From the NCBI GenBank assembly GCA_013393415.1, contig JABXHI010000045.1, positions 1-48,080 on the forward strand: a DNA stretch of 48,080 bases, written 5' to 3'. Shown piece by piece: positions 41,028-48,080 of the stretch (position 1 is the first letter of the stretch; every line of letters begins with the position of its first letter). Both the position numbers and the translations under genes were made by a program. The notes under the pieces are model-generated. The model saw only the letters and a list, made by a program, of their open reading frames with translations. It did not search any database and had not been told where the DNA came from. Origin of the DNA: Micrococcaceae bacterium (GTDB taxonomy: Bacteria > Actinomycetota > Actinomycetes > Actinomycetales > Micrococcaceae).

Positions 41028-41345
41028 ATGAATGCGCCAGAAGAATACATTGCCTTGGTGGACGTGAATGCGGCCTTCGTCTCAATGGAACGAGTGTTCG
41101 ACCCCAGCTTGCGCGACCGGCCTGCCGTGGTGCTATCGAATAATGATGGTTGCGTCGTCGCACGGAGCGATGAAGCCAAAGCGTTGGGTATCCCGATGGG
41201 GTATCCCTGGTTCAAACTCGAAGCCACCGCTGACCAGCACGGACTCGTCGCAAAATCCAGCAATTATGAGCTGTATGGTGACATGTCGAGCCGAGTCATG
41301 AACCGTCGACTGTTGCACGAAATGCAACTCGCAACGATTATGTGA
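41028..41345 (+). pseudogene. umuC: UmuC (Y-family DNA polymerase V), truncated after about 90 codons
   Basis: The N-terminus is clearly Umu[23 protein letters not shown] with the first catalytic Asp, [25 protein letters not shown], and [16 protein letters not shown]. Intact relatives run to about 420 residues. After RVM (about base 41300) the match stops; the frame continues through about 14 unrelated residues to TGA 41343-41345. The later catalytic residues (SIDE) and the DNA-binding part are missing, so no polymerase can be made. AGGGG lies at good distance before the ATG. The break coincides with the left side of the recombinase module. Confidence 0.85.
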
Positions 41346-41381
41346 CTCGGTAATACGTAATCATTTTACTTTGTCGTCAGG

Positions 41382-42572
41382 TTGCGACTCCAGTATAGTC
41401 AACGATTCGCTGGGCCGCTATTGACTGATGATGCATGTAACCGTACATTGTTGTATGTGGCCCAACATTTTAGCGATGCAATTCGCGCTCTCCGCGTGGT
41501 GACGGACTCTTCCAATGTCACTTTGGCGACTCCGGAAGCTACTATTTTCAAGGCCATGCTGGGCGGGTGGGAAGACCAGCAACGCAGCCGGGGCTTGCGC
41601 GTGCACACTATTGTGACCCGTTGCCGCCTGATCCTTCGGTTTCAGGAATTTTCCGGGAAGATGCCCTGGGAGTGGAATGCTCAGGACGTCGAGGATTTTA
41701 TCTCGGGGCCAGATCAACGGCTCAAGTCACTTTCAACCATGCGGCACTATCACAACGCGATTAAGACGTTTTGCGCTTATATAATTGATCCAAATTATGA
41801 CTGGGTAGAGCTGTGCGAGCAACATTTTGGGACCCACCCCGTGCAGGTGTGCCATCCGTGGAATACGGTCGCACATAAAGCCCAATATGAAGGAGCCGGC
41901 AAACGCCGTCCGCTGACATTCGATGAGATGGAGATGCTGTTTGATACAGCTGATGCCAAAGTTGAGGAACTGGCGACATCAGGTAAGAAAGGCGCACTGG
42001 CGGCTCTACGAGATGCCCAGATATTCAAAACCGCTTATGCGTTCGGACTGCGGCGCAATGAACTCGCACAATTAGATTTAACTGACCTTCATTACAATGC
42101 TGCAGCGAGTCAATGGGGCCGGTATGCAGCGCTTCATGTTCGATGGGGCAAAGCGGCAGGCGGTGGCGCCCCACGGCGGCGCACGGTCTTGCTCGTGCCC
42201 GAATTCGATTGGTGGGTCCCGGGAATGCAGCAGTGGGTTGAACAAGCCCGCGATCGGTTCGATCCAGGAGACTTGGGTGCCATTTGGGTGACCGAACGAC
42301 GAACTCGAATCTCTGTGGGTTACCTGGATCGTCGGTTTGCGGAGCTGCGGGACGAAGCTGGATTGGCCAACGAACTCACGCTGCATAGTCTCCGGCATTC
42401 GTACGTCACGCATTTGATTGAACACGGATATGCTGACCGGTTTGTCCAAGAACAGGTGGGGCATCAGCATTCGTCGACTACTTCAATCTACGCCTCCGTC
42501 AGTGGAGACTTCAAAAACAGAGTGTTGGCCCAGGCACTACGAAAACTGACCGATGAGGAAACGACACGATGA
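41382..42572 (+). CDS. Tyrosine recombinase/integrase, probably active
   Basis: The 396-residue product has a SAM-like core-binding domain (about 45-150) and a catalytic domain. The catalytic residues are visible: Arg in AYAFGLRRNEL near 224, H335 and R338 in HSLRHSYVTHL, GHQHSSTTSIY with the nucleophilic Tyr370. It should cut and join DNA through a 3'-phosphotyrosine. The start is uncertain: TTG 41382 gives this length, whereas relatives as I recall them begin shortly before the TIFKAMLGGWEDQQ motif, favouring GTG 41496 or 41499. Its stop overlaps the HTH gene start (ATGA, 42569-42572), so the pair is co-translated. Confidence 0.9.
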   Translation: MRLQYSQRFAGPLLTDDACNRTLLYVAQHFSDAIRALRVVTDSSNVTLATPEATIFKAMLGGWEDQQRSRGLRVHTIVTRCRLILRFQEFSGKMPWEWNAQDVEDFISGPDQRLKSLSTMRHYHNAIKTFCAYIIDPNYDWVELCEQHFGTHPVQVCHPWNTVAHKAQYEGAGKRRPLTFDEMEMLFDTADAKVEELATSGKKGALAALRDAQIFKTAYAFGLRRNELAQLDLTDLHYNAAASQWGRYAALHVRWGKAAGGGAPRRRTVLLVPEFDWWVPGMQQWVEQARDRFDPGDLGAIWVTERRTRISVGYLDRRFAELRDEAGLANELTLHSLRHSYVTHLIEHGYADRFVQEQVGHQHSSTTSIYASVSGDFKNRVLAQALRKLTDEETTR

Positions 42573-42898
42573 TTGCGTTAGAGACTACCTGGAATCTTCG
42601 AGAGATCATGGCCTCGAAGGGACTGTTCCAGACATCACAGCTTCGCCCCCTGCTTGCTGAGCGTGGGATCGAGCTGTCGCGGGAGCAAGTGTATCGGCTC
42701 GTGACGACCACCCCTCGGAGGCTCAGCCTGGAAGTCCTGTCAGCCCTGTGTGATGCTCTGGAATGTTCCAAAGACGATCTAATCACAACAGAGCGCCGCG
42801 AAGTCAACGCACCCAAGACTGCTGCTGCAGAAGGAAGTAAAGCTCCCATTGGCGATCTGCGCCCGGTGCGGGCAAACATCCGGCGCCCGAAGCAATAA
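42569..42898 (+). CDS. Small XRE/Cro-type helix-turn-helix protein of the recombinase module
   Basis: The 109-residue product has a Cro/C1-like HTH at about residues 8-72: WNLREIMASKGLFQTSQLRPLLAERGIELSREQVYRLV, then LSLEVLSALCDALECSKDDLI. The basic tail (RPVRANIRRPKQ) may also touch DNA. It overlaps the recombinase gene by ATGA and lies 12 bases before the zinc-ribbon protein gene. The same gene order occurs in actinobacteria as I remember it. A role in controlling the module or in forming the recombination complex is inferred. Confidence 0.88.
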   Translation: MIALETTWNLREIMASKGLFQTSQLRPLLAERGIELSREQVYRLVTTTPRRLSLEVLSALCDALECSKDDLITTERREVNAPKTAAAEGSKAPIGDLRPVRANIRRPKQ

Positions 42899-42910
42899 GA
42901 AACGACGGTC

Positions 42911-44890
42911 ATGGATACAGTAACGCGAGATATTGTCTCGATCCTGAAGCGTTATACCCCAGCGATTGCTCCGAATATTCTGGCTACCATTATTGAGTCG
43001 GTCGCGCCTGTCCATCGGACGCGCAGGAGGCTGTTCATAGCGATCAGCAAACGACCTGGGATTCTGACCGGTCACGACCCGAACGTACCCGTAACCGTTC
43101 AAGTCTTGATCGCTGCCCTCAATGAGGCTGGGGCCGCAGCGATTGTCGTGCCGGGATGTGAACACTGTGGACGAAAGATGCAGTTGCCACATCGAGCACC
43201 CCAAGGAGGGCGGCACTGCTCTCGATGCGAAAAGAACTATCGAGCGAGACTATGTGTTGGCTGTGGGCAACGCCGACCCATCCACAAAAACCTCGATGGA
43301 CAGTACTTTTGCAGACCGTGTTGGAAGCTACATCCACGATCCTTTGGAATATGCCAGCGCTGTCACAAGACAACATCGATCAAGAATGCGTTAGACGGGA
43401 CGTTGGTTTGCGACCGCTGTTACACGCCCCCGAAAGCTCATTGCTTTGGTTGTCAGCGGTGGAAACGCATTGCGTTATACCTTCAGGGGAAGACAATCTG
43501 TTCTACTTGCTACTACAGGATGCGTTACCCACGAACCTGCCCAAGTTGCGGTGATAGAACATTCTTGACCCAGATTCTGGGCGAGCAATTGTGCTGCGCT
43601 TCGTGTGCCGGTCAGCCTGAGGCCATGGCTTGTCCGGGGTGCGGTTCAGTGCAGAACGTGCGGAAAGGGCACCTGTGTATTGAATGTCACCGTCCCGAGA
43701 TTATTCAGAAGATGCTGGCGGATACTGACGGCTCTGTACGACCTGAGCTTCGCCCGCTGGAAAAGTACTTACTGGAAGGATCTACACGAGCTGACTCCCT
43801 TGTGGGATGGCAACGGCACAACACGGTCAGTGCTGAAGTGCTTCGGGACTTGGCTACCGGAGAGCTGCCCCTGGAATTCGAAGCGATCTTCACCCGCTCC
43901 GGAGGAAAACAAGGTGCGGCATTCTTGCTCAATATGCTCGTTGCCTCTGGCGTGCTCACAGGCATCGAGATCAACGAGGAACGTTACTACCTCTGGCTGG
44001 CCTCGTGGCTAGCGGAACAAACGAACTCGGCGCATCGATTGTTGCTTCGCAGGTACGCCCAATGGGGAATATCGACCAAACCCTGGGCCGGACATGCGAC
44101 ACTCCCATCCGACGCCAATAACCGGTTTAATCGACTGCGGGTCAGGTTACAAACCGGTGCTGAGTACCTTAAATTCGTTGAGGCACAAGGCTATACGACC
44201 CTGACCATGCCGCAACGAGTACTCGATGCCTACGTGGCCGGATCTGCTGACCGGCAGGATCATCTCAGTCACTTCACACGATGGCTAAAAGACAACAAAC
44301 TGGCGACAGCTGTCGCAGCGTATCGTCCAAGAAATAAAATTATGCCATCAATAGCTCCAGATGAACGCTGGCGTTTAGCGCGCTGGTTGCACCGCGACGA
44401 AACCATCGAACCGCAAGACCGCGTCGCAAGCCTATTGGTTTTGTTATACGCTCAACCAGTAACTCGTATTGTCGCCATCCCCCGAGCTGCGGTGCACTTC
44501 AACACGCGGGGCGTGACCATGACCCTCGCTGATGATCCGATTGAACTGCCTGAACAACTCGGACATGCGGTCACGTTGTTGTACCAGAATCCACCAAGAA
44601 CCCACCGAGACATCAACGGCACCTGGTTATTCCCCGGAAGACTGCCAGGCAGACACCTCACCGCAGGCGCCTTAGGAAGCCGATTGACTCGATTAGGCAT
44701 TCCCGTACAGCAAGCGCGTTCGGCTGCACTCCTGGAACTCGCCGCGGAAATACCCGTGCCGCTCTTATCCGAACTCCTTGGTATTTCCACCGCGTCCGCT
44801 GCACGTTGGGCAACAGCAGCAAACCGCGACTGGTCAACGTATCCTGCGCTACGCATGACCGACTGGGCGGAGAAACCCGAGGGCGGATGA
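42911..44890 (+). CDS. Six-zinc-ribbon protein with a degenerate tyrosine-recombinase-like C-terminus
   Basis: The 659-residue product has three parts. Residues 1-80 are helical. Residues 83-259 hold twelve CxxC pairs (first at 83/86, last at 256/259), enough for six zinc ribbons in tandem. The rest is helical and ends in a region (about 490-645) that copies the layout of a recombinase catalytic domain: YAQPVTRIVAI where the first Arg is expected, TWLFPGR, QQARSAALLEL in place of HSLRHSYVTHL, and LLGISTASAARW in place of VGHQHSSTTSIY. The His and the nucleophilic Tyr are missing, so it should not cut DNA. A role as a DNA-binding partner of the active recombinase is inferred. Confidence 0.85.
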   Translation: MDTVTRDIVSILKRYTPAIAPNILATIIESVAPVHRTRRRLFIAISKRPGILTGHDPNVPVTVQVLIAALNEAGAAAIVVPGCEHCGRKMQLPHRAPQGGRHCSRCEKNYRARLCVGCGQRRPIHKNLDGQYFCRPCWKLHPRSFGICQRCHKTTSIKNALDGTLVCDRCYTPPKAHCFGCQRWKRIALYLQGKTICSTCYYRMRYPRTCPSCGDRTFLTQILGEQLCCASCAGQPEAMACPGCGSVQNVRKGHLCIECHRPEIIQKMLADTDGSVRPELRPLEKYLLEGSTRADSLVGWQRHNTVSAEVLRDLATGELPLEFEAIFTRSGGKQGAAFLLNMLVASGVLTGIEINEERYYLWLASWLAEQTNSAHRLLLRRYAQWGISTKPWAGHATLPSDANNRFNRLRVRLQTGAEYLKFVEAQGYTTLTMPQRVLDAYVAGSADRQDHLSHFTRWLKDNKLATAVAAYRPRNKIMPSIAPDERWRLARWLHRDETIEPQDRVASLLVLLYAQPVTRIVAIPRAAVHFNTRGVTMTLADDPIELPEQLGHAVTLLYQNPPRTHRDINGTWLFPGRLPGRHLTAGALGSRLTRLGIPVQQARSAALLELAAEIPVPLLSELLGISTASAARWATAANRDWSTYPALRMTDWAEKPEGG

Positions 44891-44941
44891 TGCTCAATTT
44901 CCATAAGGTATGTCGCATATATCAGGCGCTAACCCCACAGA

Positions 44942-45505
44942 TCAGGCAGCGAGCACCTCGTATCGCAACTGGACCATGCCGTTATCGAATCTTTGCTCGT
45001 GCCGTAGCGCCAGTTCGAGCCGGCGATCTGGCAGGAACCGCAGTCCGCCGCCGACTGTGACCGGGCATAGGAGAATGTCGATGCGGTCGACGAGCCCATG
45101 TCGGATCGCCTCGGCCGCCAGCGTAGGACCGTCAACAGTCGCATCGCCCTCTGCTTCTACCTTGATCTGAGCGACCTCCTCGGGGTCGAAACGAGATCGG
45201 AGCTGCGTGCGGGAGGTGTGCACCGACTCAAGGGTGCGGGAATAGACGACCTTATCGGCGCGCTGCCAGACCCGGGCGAATTGCATGGACTGCGGTGATT
45301 GCTCGATGACCTTGGGGTCGGTTTCCCACACCGCCATCATTTCGTACATCCGTCTCCCCAGCAGGTACGTGCTTGCCGAAGTGGATTCGTCATTGATCGC
45401 TGCGAGTACTTGCTCGTCGGGCTGCGCTCAAGTTGCGAATTCGCCCTTATCATCTGCGACGTAGCCGTCCAGTGAGACGATCATCGAATAGATCAAGTTG
45501 CCCAT
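44942..45505 (-). pseudogene. Dihydrofolate reductase/RibD-like family protein, broken by one nonsense codon
   Basis: From ATG 45505 the frame encodes MGNLIYSMIVSLDGYVADDKGEFAT, then TGA (45428-45430), and continues without a shift: AQPDEQVLAAINDESTSASTYLLGRRMYEMMAVW up to the stop at 44942. Both parts belong to the small bacterial DHFR/RibD-like family (about 187 residues), and relatives carry a Trp-Ala just before QPDE. A TGG-to-TGA change would explain the break. A shorter product could restart at ATG 45349 (135 residues) but would lack the first cofactor-binding strand. It is divergent from the hydrolase gene. Confidence 0.82.
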
Positions 45506-45538
45506 GACTCTCCCTCGGTGAGGTCGATTCCATTGTAA

Positions 45539-45564
45539 TCAGGTTACCTCCCGACGTAACCTGA
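45539..45564. promoter_or_regulatory. Perfect 9-8-9 palindrome between divergent genes
   Basis: TCAGGTTAC (45539-45547) and GTAACCTGA (45556-45564) are perfect inverted arms separated by eight bases. The site lies between the reductase pseudogene (minus) and the hydrolase gene (plus), 34 bases from the first start. The form suits a dimeric repressor such as a MarR, TetR or HxlR-type protein; no such gene is directly beside it. Confidence 0.55.
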
Positions 45565-45632
45565 ATGAAGTCTCTAACCAGTTAATGTTGGGAGGCGGCC
45601 GTTGGCAGTGCACCATCAGATGGGAGCCAGAC

Positions 45633-46556
45633 ATGAATCGCCGACACAAGACGCACCATCGAACTATCACTGTCGATGGCACTGAGCTCTTCTACCGGCA
45701 AGCGGGAAATCCGCAGAACCCCTCGATGCTGCTTCTTCACCGGTATCCCAGCTCATCGCACATGTTTCGCAACGTCATCGAATCACTTGCCGAGTCGATG
45801 CACGTAGTTGCGCCCGATCTGCCCGGGTTCGGATTCTCCGCGGCACCGCCACCCGATCAGTACACTTACACGTTCGAAAACCTCTCCCGCACCATCGAGC
45901 GGTTCCTCGACGCGATCACTGTAGATCGATTCTTCGTCTACCATTTCGACTTCGGCACCCCTATCGCGTATCACCTCGCCACCCGCCATCCGGATCGTAT
46001 ACGTGGCATGATCGTTCAGAACGGCAACGCCCACGAGGCCGGGCTAGGACCACAATGGGACGCACCTAAGACCTTTTGGTCAGACCCGACGCCCGAAAAC
46101 AAAGCTAAACTCGGTGCGTGGATGAATTTCGAGGGCAACCGCGCCGAATACGTCGGAGACCTACCAGACCGAATAGCAGAGCTGTATCCGCCGGAGTGCT
46201 GGCATCTGGACTGGCAACGCTTGAGCAGACCCGGCATCATCGACATCCAATTCGAGATCTTCTGCGATTATCAGAACCATGTGGCCCGTTTCCCCGCCAT
46301 TGAGAGATACCATCGGAAGCATCAGCCGCCATGCCTTCTGCTTTGGGGTCGTCACGATGCGTACTTCGGCCTGGACGAAATCATGGCCTACAATCGGGTT
46401 CTTGAGTCCCTGGAAATTCACGTGTTCGATAGCGGACACTTTCTCCTGGAGACTCACCACATGGAGTGTGCCGCTCTTATAGCGGCCTTCGTCAGCAACG
46501 TCGACGCCGTTTCGCTCAGTCGGCCGGAACCGAGAGGGTCAGCTGTGGGGCGCTGA
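45633..46556 (+). CDS. Alpha/beta hydrolase (epoxide hydrolase/haloalkane dehalogenase-like)
   Basis: The 307-residue product has the alpha/beta hydrolase fold: VDGTELFYRQAG, SSHMFRNVIESLAESMHVVAPDLPGFGFS, the nucleophile elbow FVYHFDFGTPIAYHLA with an Asp, WGRHDAYFG as the acid region, and the catalytic His in FDSGHFLLETH. An Asp nucleophile points to epoxide hydrolase or dehalogenase-type chemistry. The oxyanion motif, normally HGxP, reads HRYP, so activity is less certain. GGGAG precedes the ATG at 45633. A 9-8-9 palindrome lies upstream. The gene converges with the membrane protein gene. Confidence 0.9.
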   Translation: MNRRHKTHHRTITVDGTELFYRQAGNPQNPSMLLLHRYPSSSHMFRNVIESLAESMHVVAPDLPGFGFSAAPPPDQYTYTFENLSRTIERFLDAITVDRFFVYHFDFGTPIAYHLATRHPDRIRGMIVQNGNAHEAGLGPQWDAPKTFWSDPTPENKAKLGAWMNFEGNRAEYVGDLPDRIAELYPPECWHLDWQRLSRPGIIDIQFEIFCDYQNHVARFPAIERYHRKHQPPCLLLWGRHDAYFGLDEIMAYNRVLESLEIHVFDSGHFLLETHHMECAALIAAFVSNVDAVSLSRPEPRGSAVGR

Positions 46557-46571
46557 AGTACGCGGTGTTGT

Positions 46572-47564
46572 TCATGAGTGACGCGCACTGTCAGGCGTGC
46601 GCCGAAGTACGAGCGTCAGCACGAGCAGAGCCAGTGCGAGCAGCGTACTGCTCTGGGCGATCTTGGCGGCCGCCGAGACACCCTCGGGCACTGGGCTTGC
46701 AAATCCGATCAGAATGCCGCCGATCACCACGCCGGCACCGAGCAAGCCGATTTCGCGCGCTCCCCAGCGGTGATGGACGGCGGCATGGTGGACGAGCGCT
46801 CCAGCGGCGACGAGGATCGCCATCGTACTCGCCAATCCGATCCAGGTTGGTGGGAGGAGATCGATCGCCACTTTCAGCACCGCGGCAAAGATGACGACCA
46901 GGGCGGCGGGGACCCCCTCCCCGGCTTGTTTGGCCTGCAGCGGCGCGCCCAGGCCGGTGAAGGCAGTACCGGCGAGCACCCCGACGACCGCGAGCACCGC
47001 AACCACCTGACCGACCGACAACGAGTAACCATAGGTCTCCTGACCGTCTTGATGGACAACAATCGCAACCGCAGCGAACGCCATCCCCGTCAGCGGCATG
47101 CCGACCTTGCCGAGCAACGGCCGATTTCTGTGTGCCGGTGCGAGAGCATGGAGCAAAGCCAAGGGCGCACCGATACTCATCATGACGTGCCCGATAGTCC
47201 AGCTGAGCGTGGCAGCGGCACTGATCCCGAGCGGCTCAATCAGGGTAGGCTCGCGAAGCTCTGCCCAGTAAGAGACATCAGCCCGTTCTGCACCGAACAT
47301 CGCCAGGTCGATTACTCCCGGCATGGCGACGCCGAATGCCGCTGCGAGAAGGAGTACCCCGGACCAGCCCCGCCCGGTGCGTACTGCGATCTCTCTAATC
47401 AGCAACGCCGCCCCACCGTATAACGGGGCAAAGAAGATAACCCCGCCGACGGAGGCCCAGGGGTCCCCAGTAAATGACAAGTAGGCCTGCAGATACTCAG
47501 CAGTGACCGGAGCACCCAGGAACACGCCCAGCAACGGAACAACACGACTTCGAAGAGCTAACAC
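46572..47564 (-). CDS. Multi-pass membrane protein, unknown function
   Basis: The 330-residue product has about ten hydrophobic segments with short loops, for example GGVIFFAPLYGGAALLIREIAVRTGRGW near the start and STLLALALLVLTLVLRR at the end. The REIAVRTGRGW piece after helix two is a feature of a small actinobacterial family of unknown role. It is divergent from a truncated TetR gene, with palindromes between them. It may therefore be the pump or permease once controlled by that regulator; this is inferred from position only. Confidence 0.78.
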   Translation of the reverse strand: MLALRSRVVPLLGVFLGAPVTAEYLQAYLSFTGDPWASVGGVIFFAPLYGGAALLIREIAVRTGRGWSGVLLLAAAFGVAMPGVIDLAMFGAERADVSYWAELREPTLIEPLGISAAATLSWTIGHVMMSIGAPLALLHALAPAHRNRPLLGKVGMPLTGMAFAAVAIVVHQDGQETYGYSLSVGQVVAVLAVVGVLAGTAFTGLGAPLQAKQAGEGVPAALVVIFAAVLKVAIDLLPPTWIGLASTMAILVAAGALVHHAAVHHRWGAREIGLLGAGVVIGGILIGFASPVPEGVSAAAKIAQSSTLLALALLVLTLVLRRTPDSARHS

Positions 47565-47579
47565 GCGAACCAGATTAGC

Positions 47580-47603
47580 AGAGTGGCCACTCTAGTAACT
47601 AGA
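47580..47603. promoter_or_regulatory. Adjacent palindromes between the membrane protein and TetR genes
   Basis: AGAGTGGCCACTCT (47580-47593) and TCTAGTAACTAGA (47591-47603) are both perfect palindromes, overlapping by three bases, 16 and 11 bases from the two divergent starts. This is the expected place for the operator of the TetR protein, acting on both promoters. Confidence 0.55.
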
Positions 47604-47613
47604 CTATTGAACC

Positions 47614-47997
47614 ATGGCCCGCCCCATAGACCCACAGCGCCACCGCGCCCGCCGCCTGCAGATCATCGATGCAGGCCTTTCTGTCTTCGCTCGGTCTGGG
47701 TATGCCGGGGCCACCACGGCTGCCATCTGCCGAGAAGCCGGTATCAGCTCGGGCACCTTCTTCCACTACTTCCCGACGAAAGAGTCGCTCATTCTGGCGA
47801 TTCTCGACGAAGGCAGTCGAGAGACGCGAGCGTTCTTCGCGGCTCAAGAAGGTCGTGTCGACGCCGTGCAAGTGCTGCTCGACTGGGTGACCCACTCGCT
47901 ACAGGATCTCGTGGACCCGCGGGCGAGTGGATTCATTGCCGTGGTGAGCGGCCTAGTACTACAGTCGCTTTTATTTTTGGTGGTGTCGGCGGTTTAA
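47614..47997 (+). pseudogene. TetR family regulator, C-terminally truncated
   Basis: The frame starts at ATG 47614 with MARPIDPQRHRARRLQIIDAGLSVFARSGYAGATTAAICREAGISSGTFFHYFPTKESL, a complete TetR helix-turn-helix. The ligand domain begins normally (SRETRAFFAAQEGRVDAVQVLLDWVTHSLQDL, then GFIAVVSGL) but from about base 47955 the sequence changes to an unrelated hydrophobic tail and stops at 47997. Family members usually have about 190-200 residues, while this frame has 127. The change coincides with the start of a probable insertion sequence. Binding to DNA may survive; ligand response and dimerisation should not. Confidence 0.78.
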
Positions 47998-48080
47998 TCG
48001 GACAGTGCTGAAATGTCGTGTTAATTCTGTCGTATGAGTGAGAATATTGGTGTGGCAGAAATCCGTGAATGGGCCCAGGG
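47955..48080 (+). mobile_element. Left end of a probable insertion sequence, cut by window edge
   Basis: The TetR coding match breaks at about 47955. From there a non-coding lead of about 80 bases, T-rich at first, precedes a new frame at 48034. The family cannot be named: the terminal bases (AGTACTACAGTCGC) fit no end I know well, and the other end and target duplication are outside the window. Confidence 0.45.
48034..48080 (+). CDS. Start of an unknown protein, probably transposase (partial)
   Basis: ATG 48034 opens a frame that runs off the window after 15 full codons (MSENIGVAEIREWAQ). The piece EIREWAQ resembles the first helix of the Lsr2 C-terminal DNA-binding domain, but 15 residues are too few for a call. 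Its place inside a probable insertion sequence suggests a transposase. No Shine-Dalgarno site is visible. Confidence 0.35.
   Translation, partial: MSENIGVAEIREWAQ

Larger units (their letters stand above)
41301..44935 (+). mobile_element. Recombinase module interrupting umuC (ends approximate)
   Basis: Three genes in one direction (tyrosine recombinase, XRE-type HTH, zinc-ribbon/recombinase-like protein) fill the space between the broken umuC and the reductase pseudogene. The first two overlap by ATGA and the third follows after 12 bases. I infer a mobile unit because it cuts a gene and encodes its own recombinase. The rest of umuC is not found on the right side, so the ends are uncertain and a deletion may have followed insertion. 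I see no clear long terminal inverted repeats; CGCAAC (41329-41334) and GTTGCG (41381-41386) flank the short left non-coding part. Confidence 0.65.

Noticed and set aside
46578..47423. A 281-codon plus-strand frame opposite the multi-pass membrane protein
   Set aside because: Polar Arg/Asp/Gln-rich sequence, the usual mirror of a membrane protein gene.
1..48080. tRNA, rRNA or CRISPR array anywhere in the window
   Set aside because: I saw no tRNA-like cloverleaf with a TTC-loop motif, no rRNA signature, and no regularly spaced repeats; a covariance-model scan would be needed to exclude small RNAs fully.

Overview
The window reads as chromosomal DNA of a high-GC Gram-positive bacterium (Actinomycetota, most likely Micrococcales/Micrococcaceae). 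The signs are a DUF222-HNH (13E12-type) gene, an ECF sigma factor overlapping a transmembrane Ser/Thr kinase gene, a CHY zinc-finger protein, PspA beside a TPM-domain remnant, Ltp-repeat surface proteins, and moderately high GC with many GTG/TTG starts. Genus and species cannot be fixed from sequence reading alone.

Layout. 1-300: tail of an IS110-type transposase. 300-8450: housekeeping and metabolic genes: a small membrane protein, dodecin, a Na+/alanine-glycine symporter, an acyl-CoA synthetase, a three-gene overlapping operon (DUF998-like membrane protein, DUF1801, MpaB-type oxygenase), a Phd/RelE-type toxin-antitoxin pair with a readable promoter and operator, and an aspartate dehydrogenase. 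8650-11900: a secreted alkaline phosphatase with a WxL-like C-terminal domain, next to a membrane-anchored DUF916-type protein. 11911-16976: DUF222-HNH protein, GNAT, polysaccharide deacetylase, flavin reductase and RibD-like reductase. 17053-20323: a signalling cluster of ECF sigma factor, PASTA-less Ser/Thr kinase with an extracytoplasmic domain, and OmpA-like lipoprotein. 20409-23694: aldo/keto reductase, DUF368 lipid-carrier transporter, a NUDIX-zincin fusion, a small membrane protein and a CHY zinc-finger protein.

23718-30505 looks catabolic: a glutaryl-CoA dehydrogenase-like enzyme divergent from a class III CoA-transferase, two tandem DUF4190 surface proteins (one with Ltp repeats), and an IclR regulator divergent from a 3-hydroxybenzoate 4-monooxygenase. 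Both divergent intergenic regions carry nearly the same 14-bp palindromic motif, which suggests joint control by the IclR protein. 31780-35893 is a SAM-riboswitch-controlled methionine ABC importer operon (metN-metI-metQ) followed by an FMN-dependent monooxygenase. 36118-39547: an ABC exporter, a LysR regulator and a hot-dog thioesterase. 39655-40389: pspA.

From about 40574 to the end the window is accessory and scarred. A TPM-domain gene has lost its 5' part where it joins a umuD that lacks its N-terminal arm. After a structured umuD-umuC spacer, umuC is cut at about codon 90 by a three-gene module: an intact tyrosine recombinase, a small XRE-type HTH protein, and a 659-residue protein with six zinc ribbons and what looks like a catalytically dead recombinase fold. 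Beyond it lie a RibD/DHFR-like pseudogene with one nonsense codon, an alpha/beta hydrolase, a multi-pass membrane protein, and a TetR gene cut by a probable insertion sequence that runs off the end. The recombinase module is the best candidate for a poorly described system in this window.
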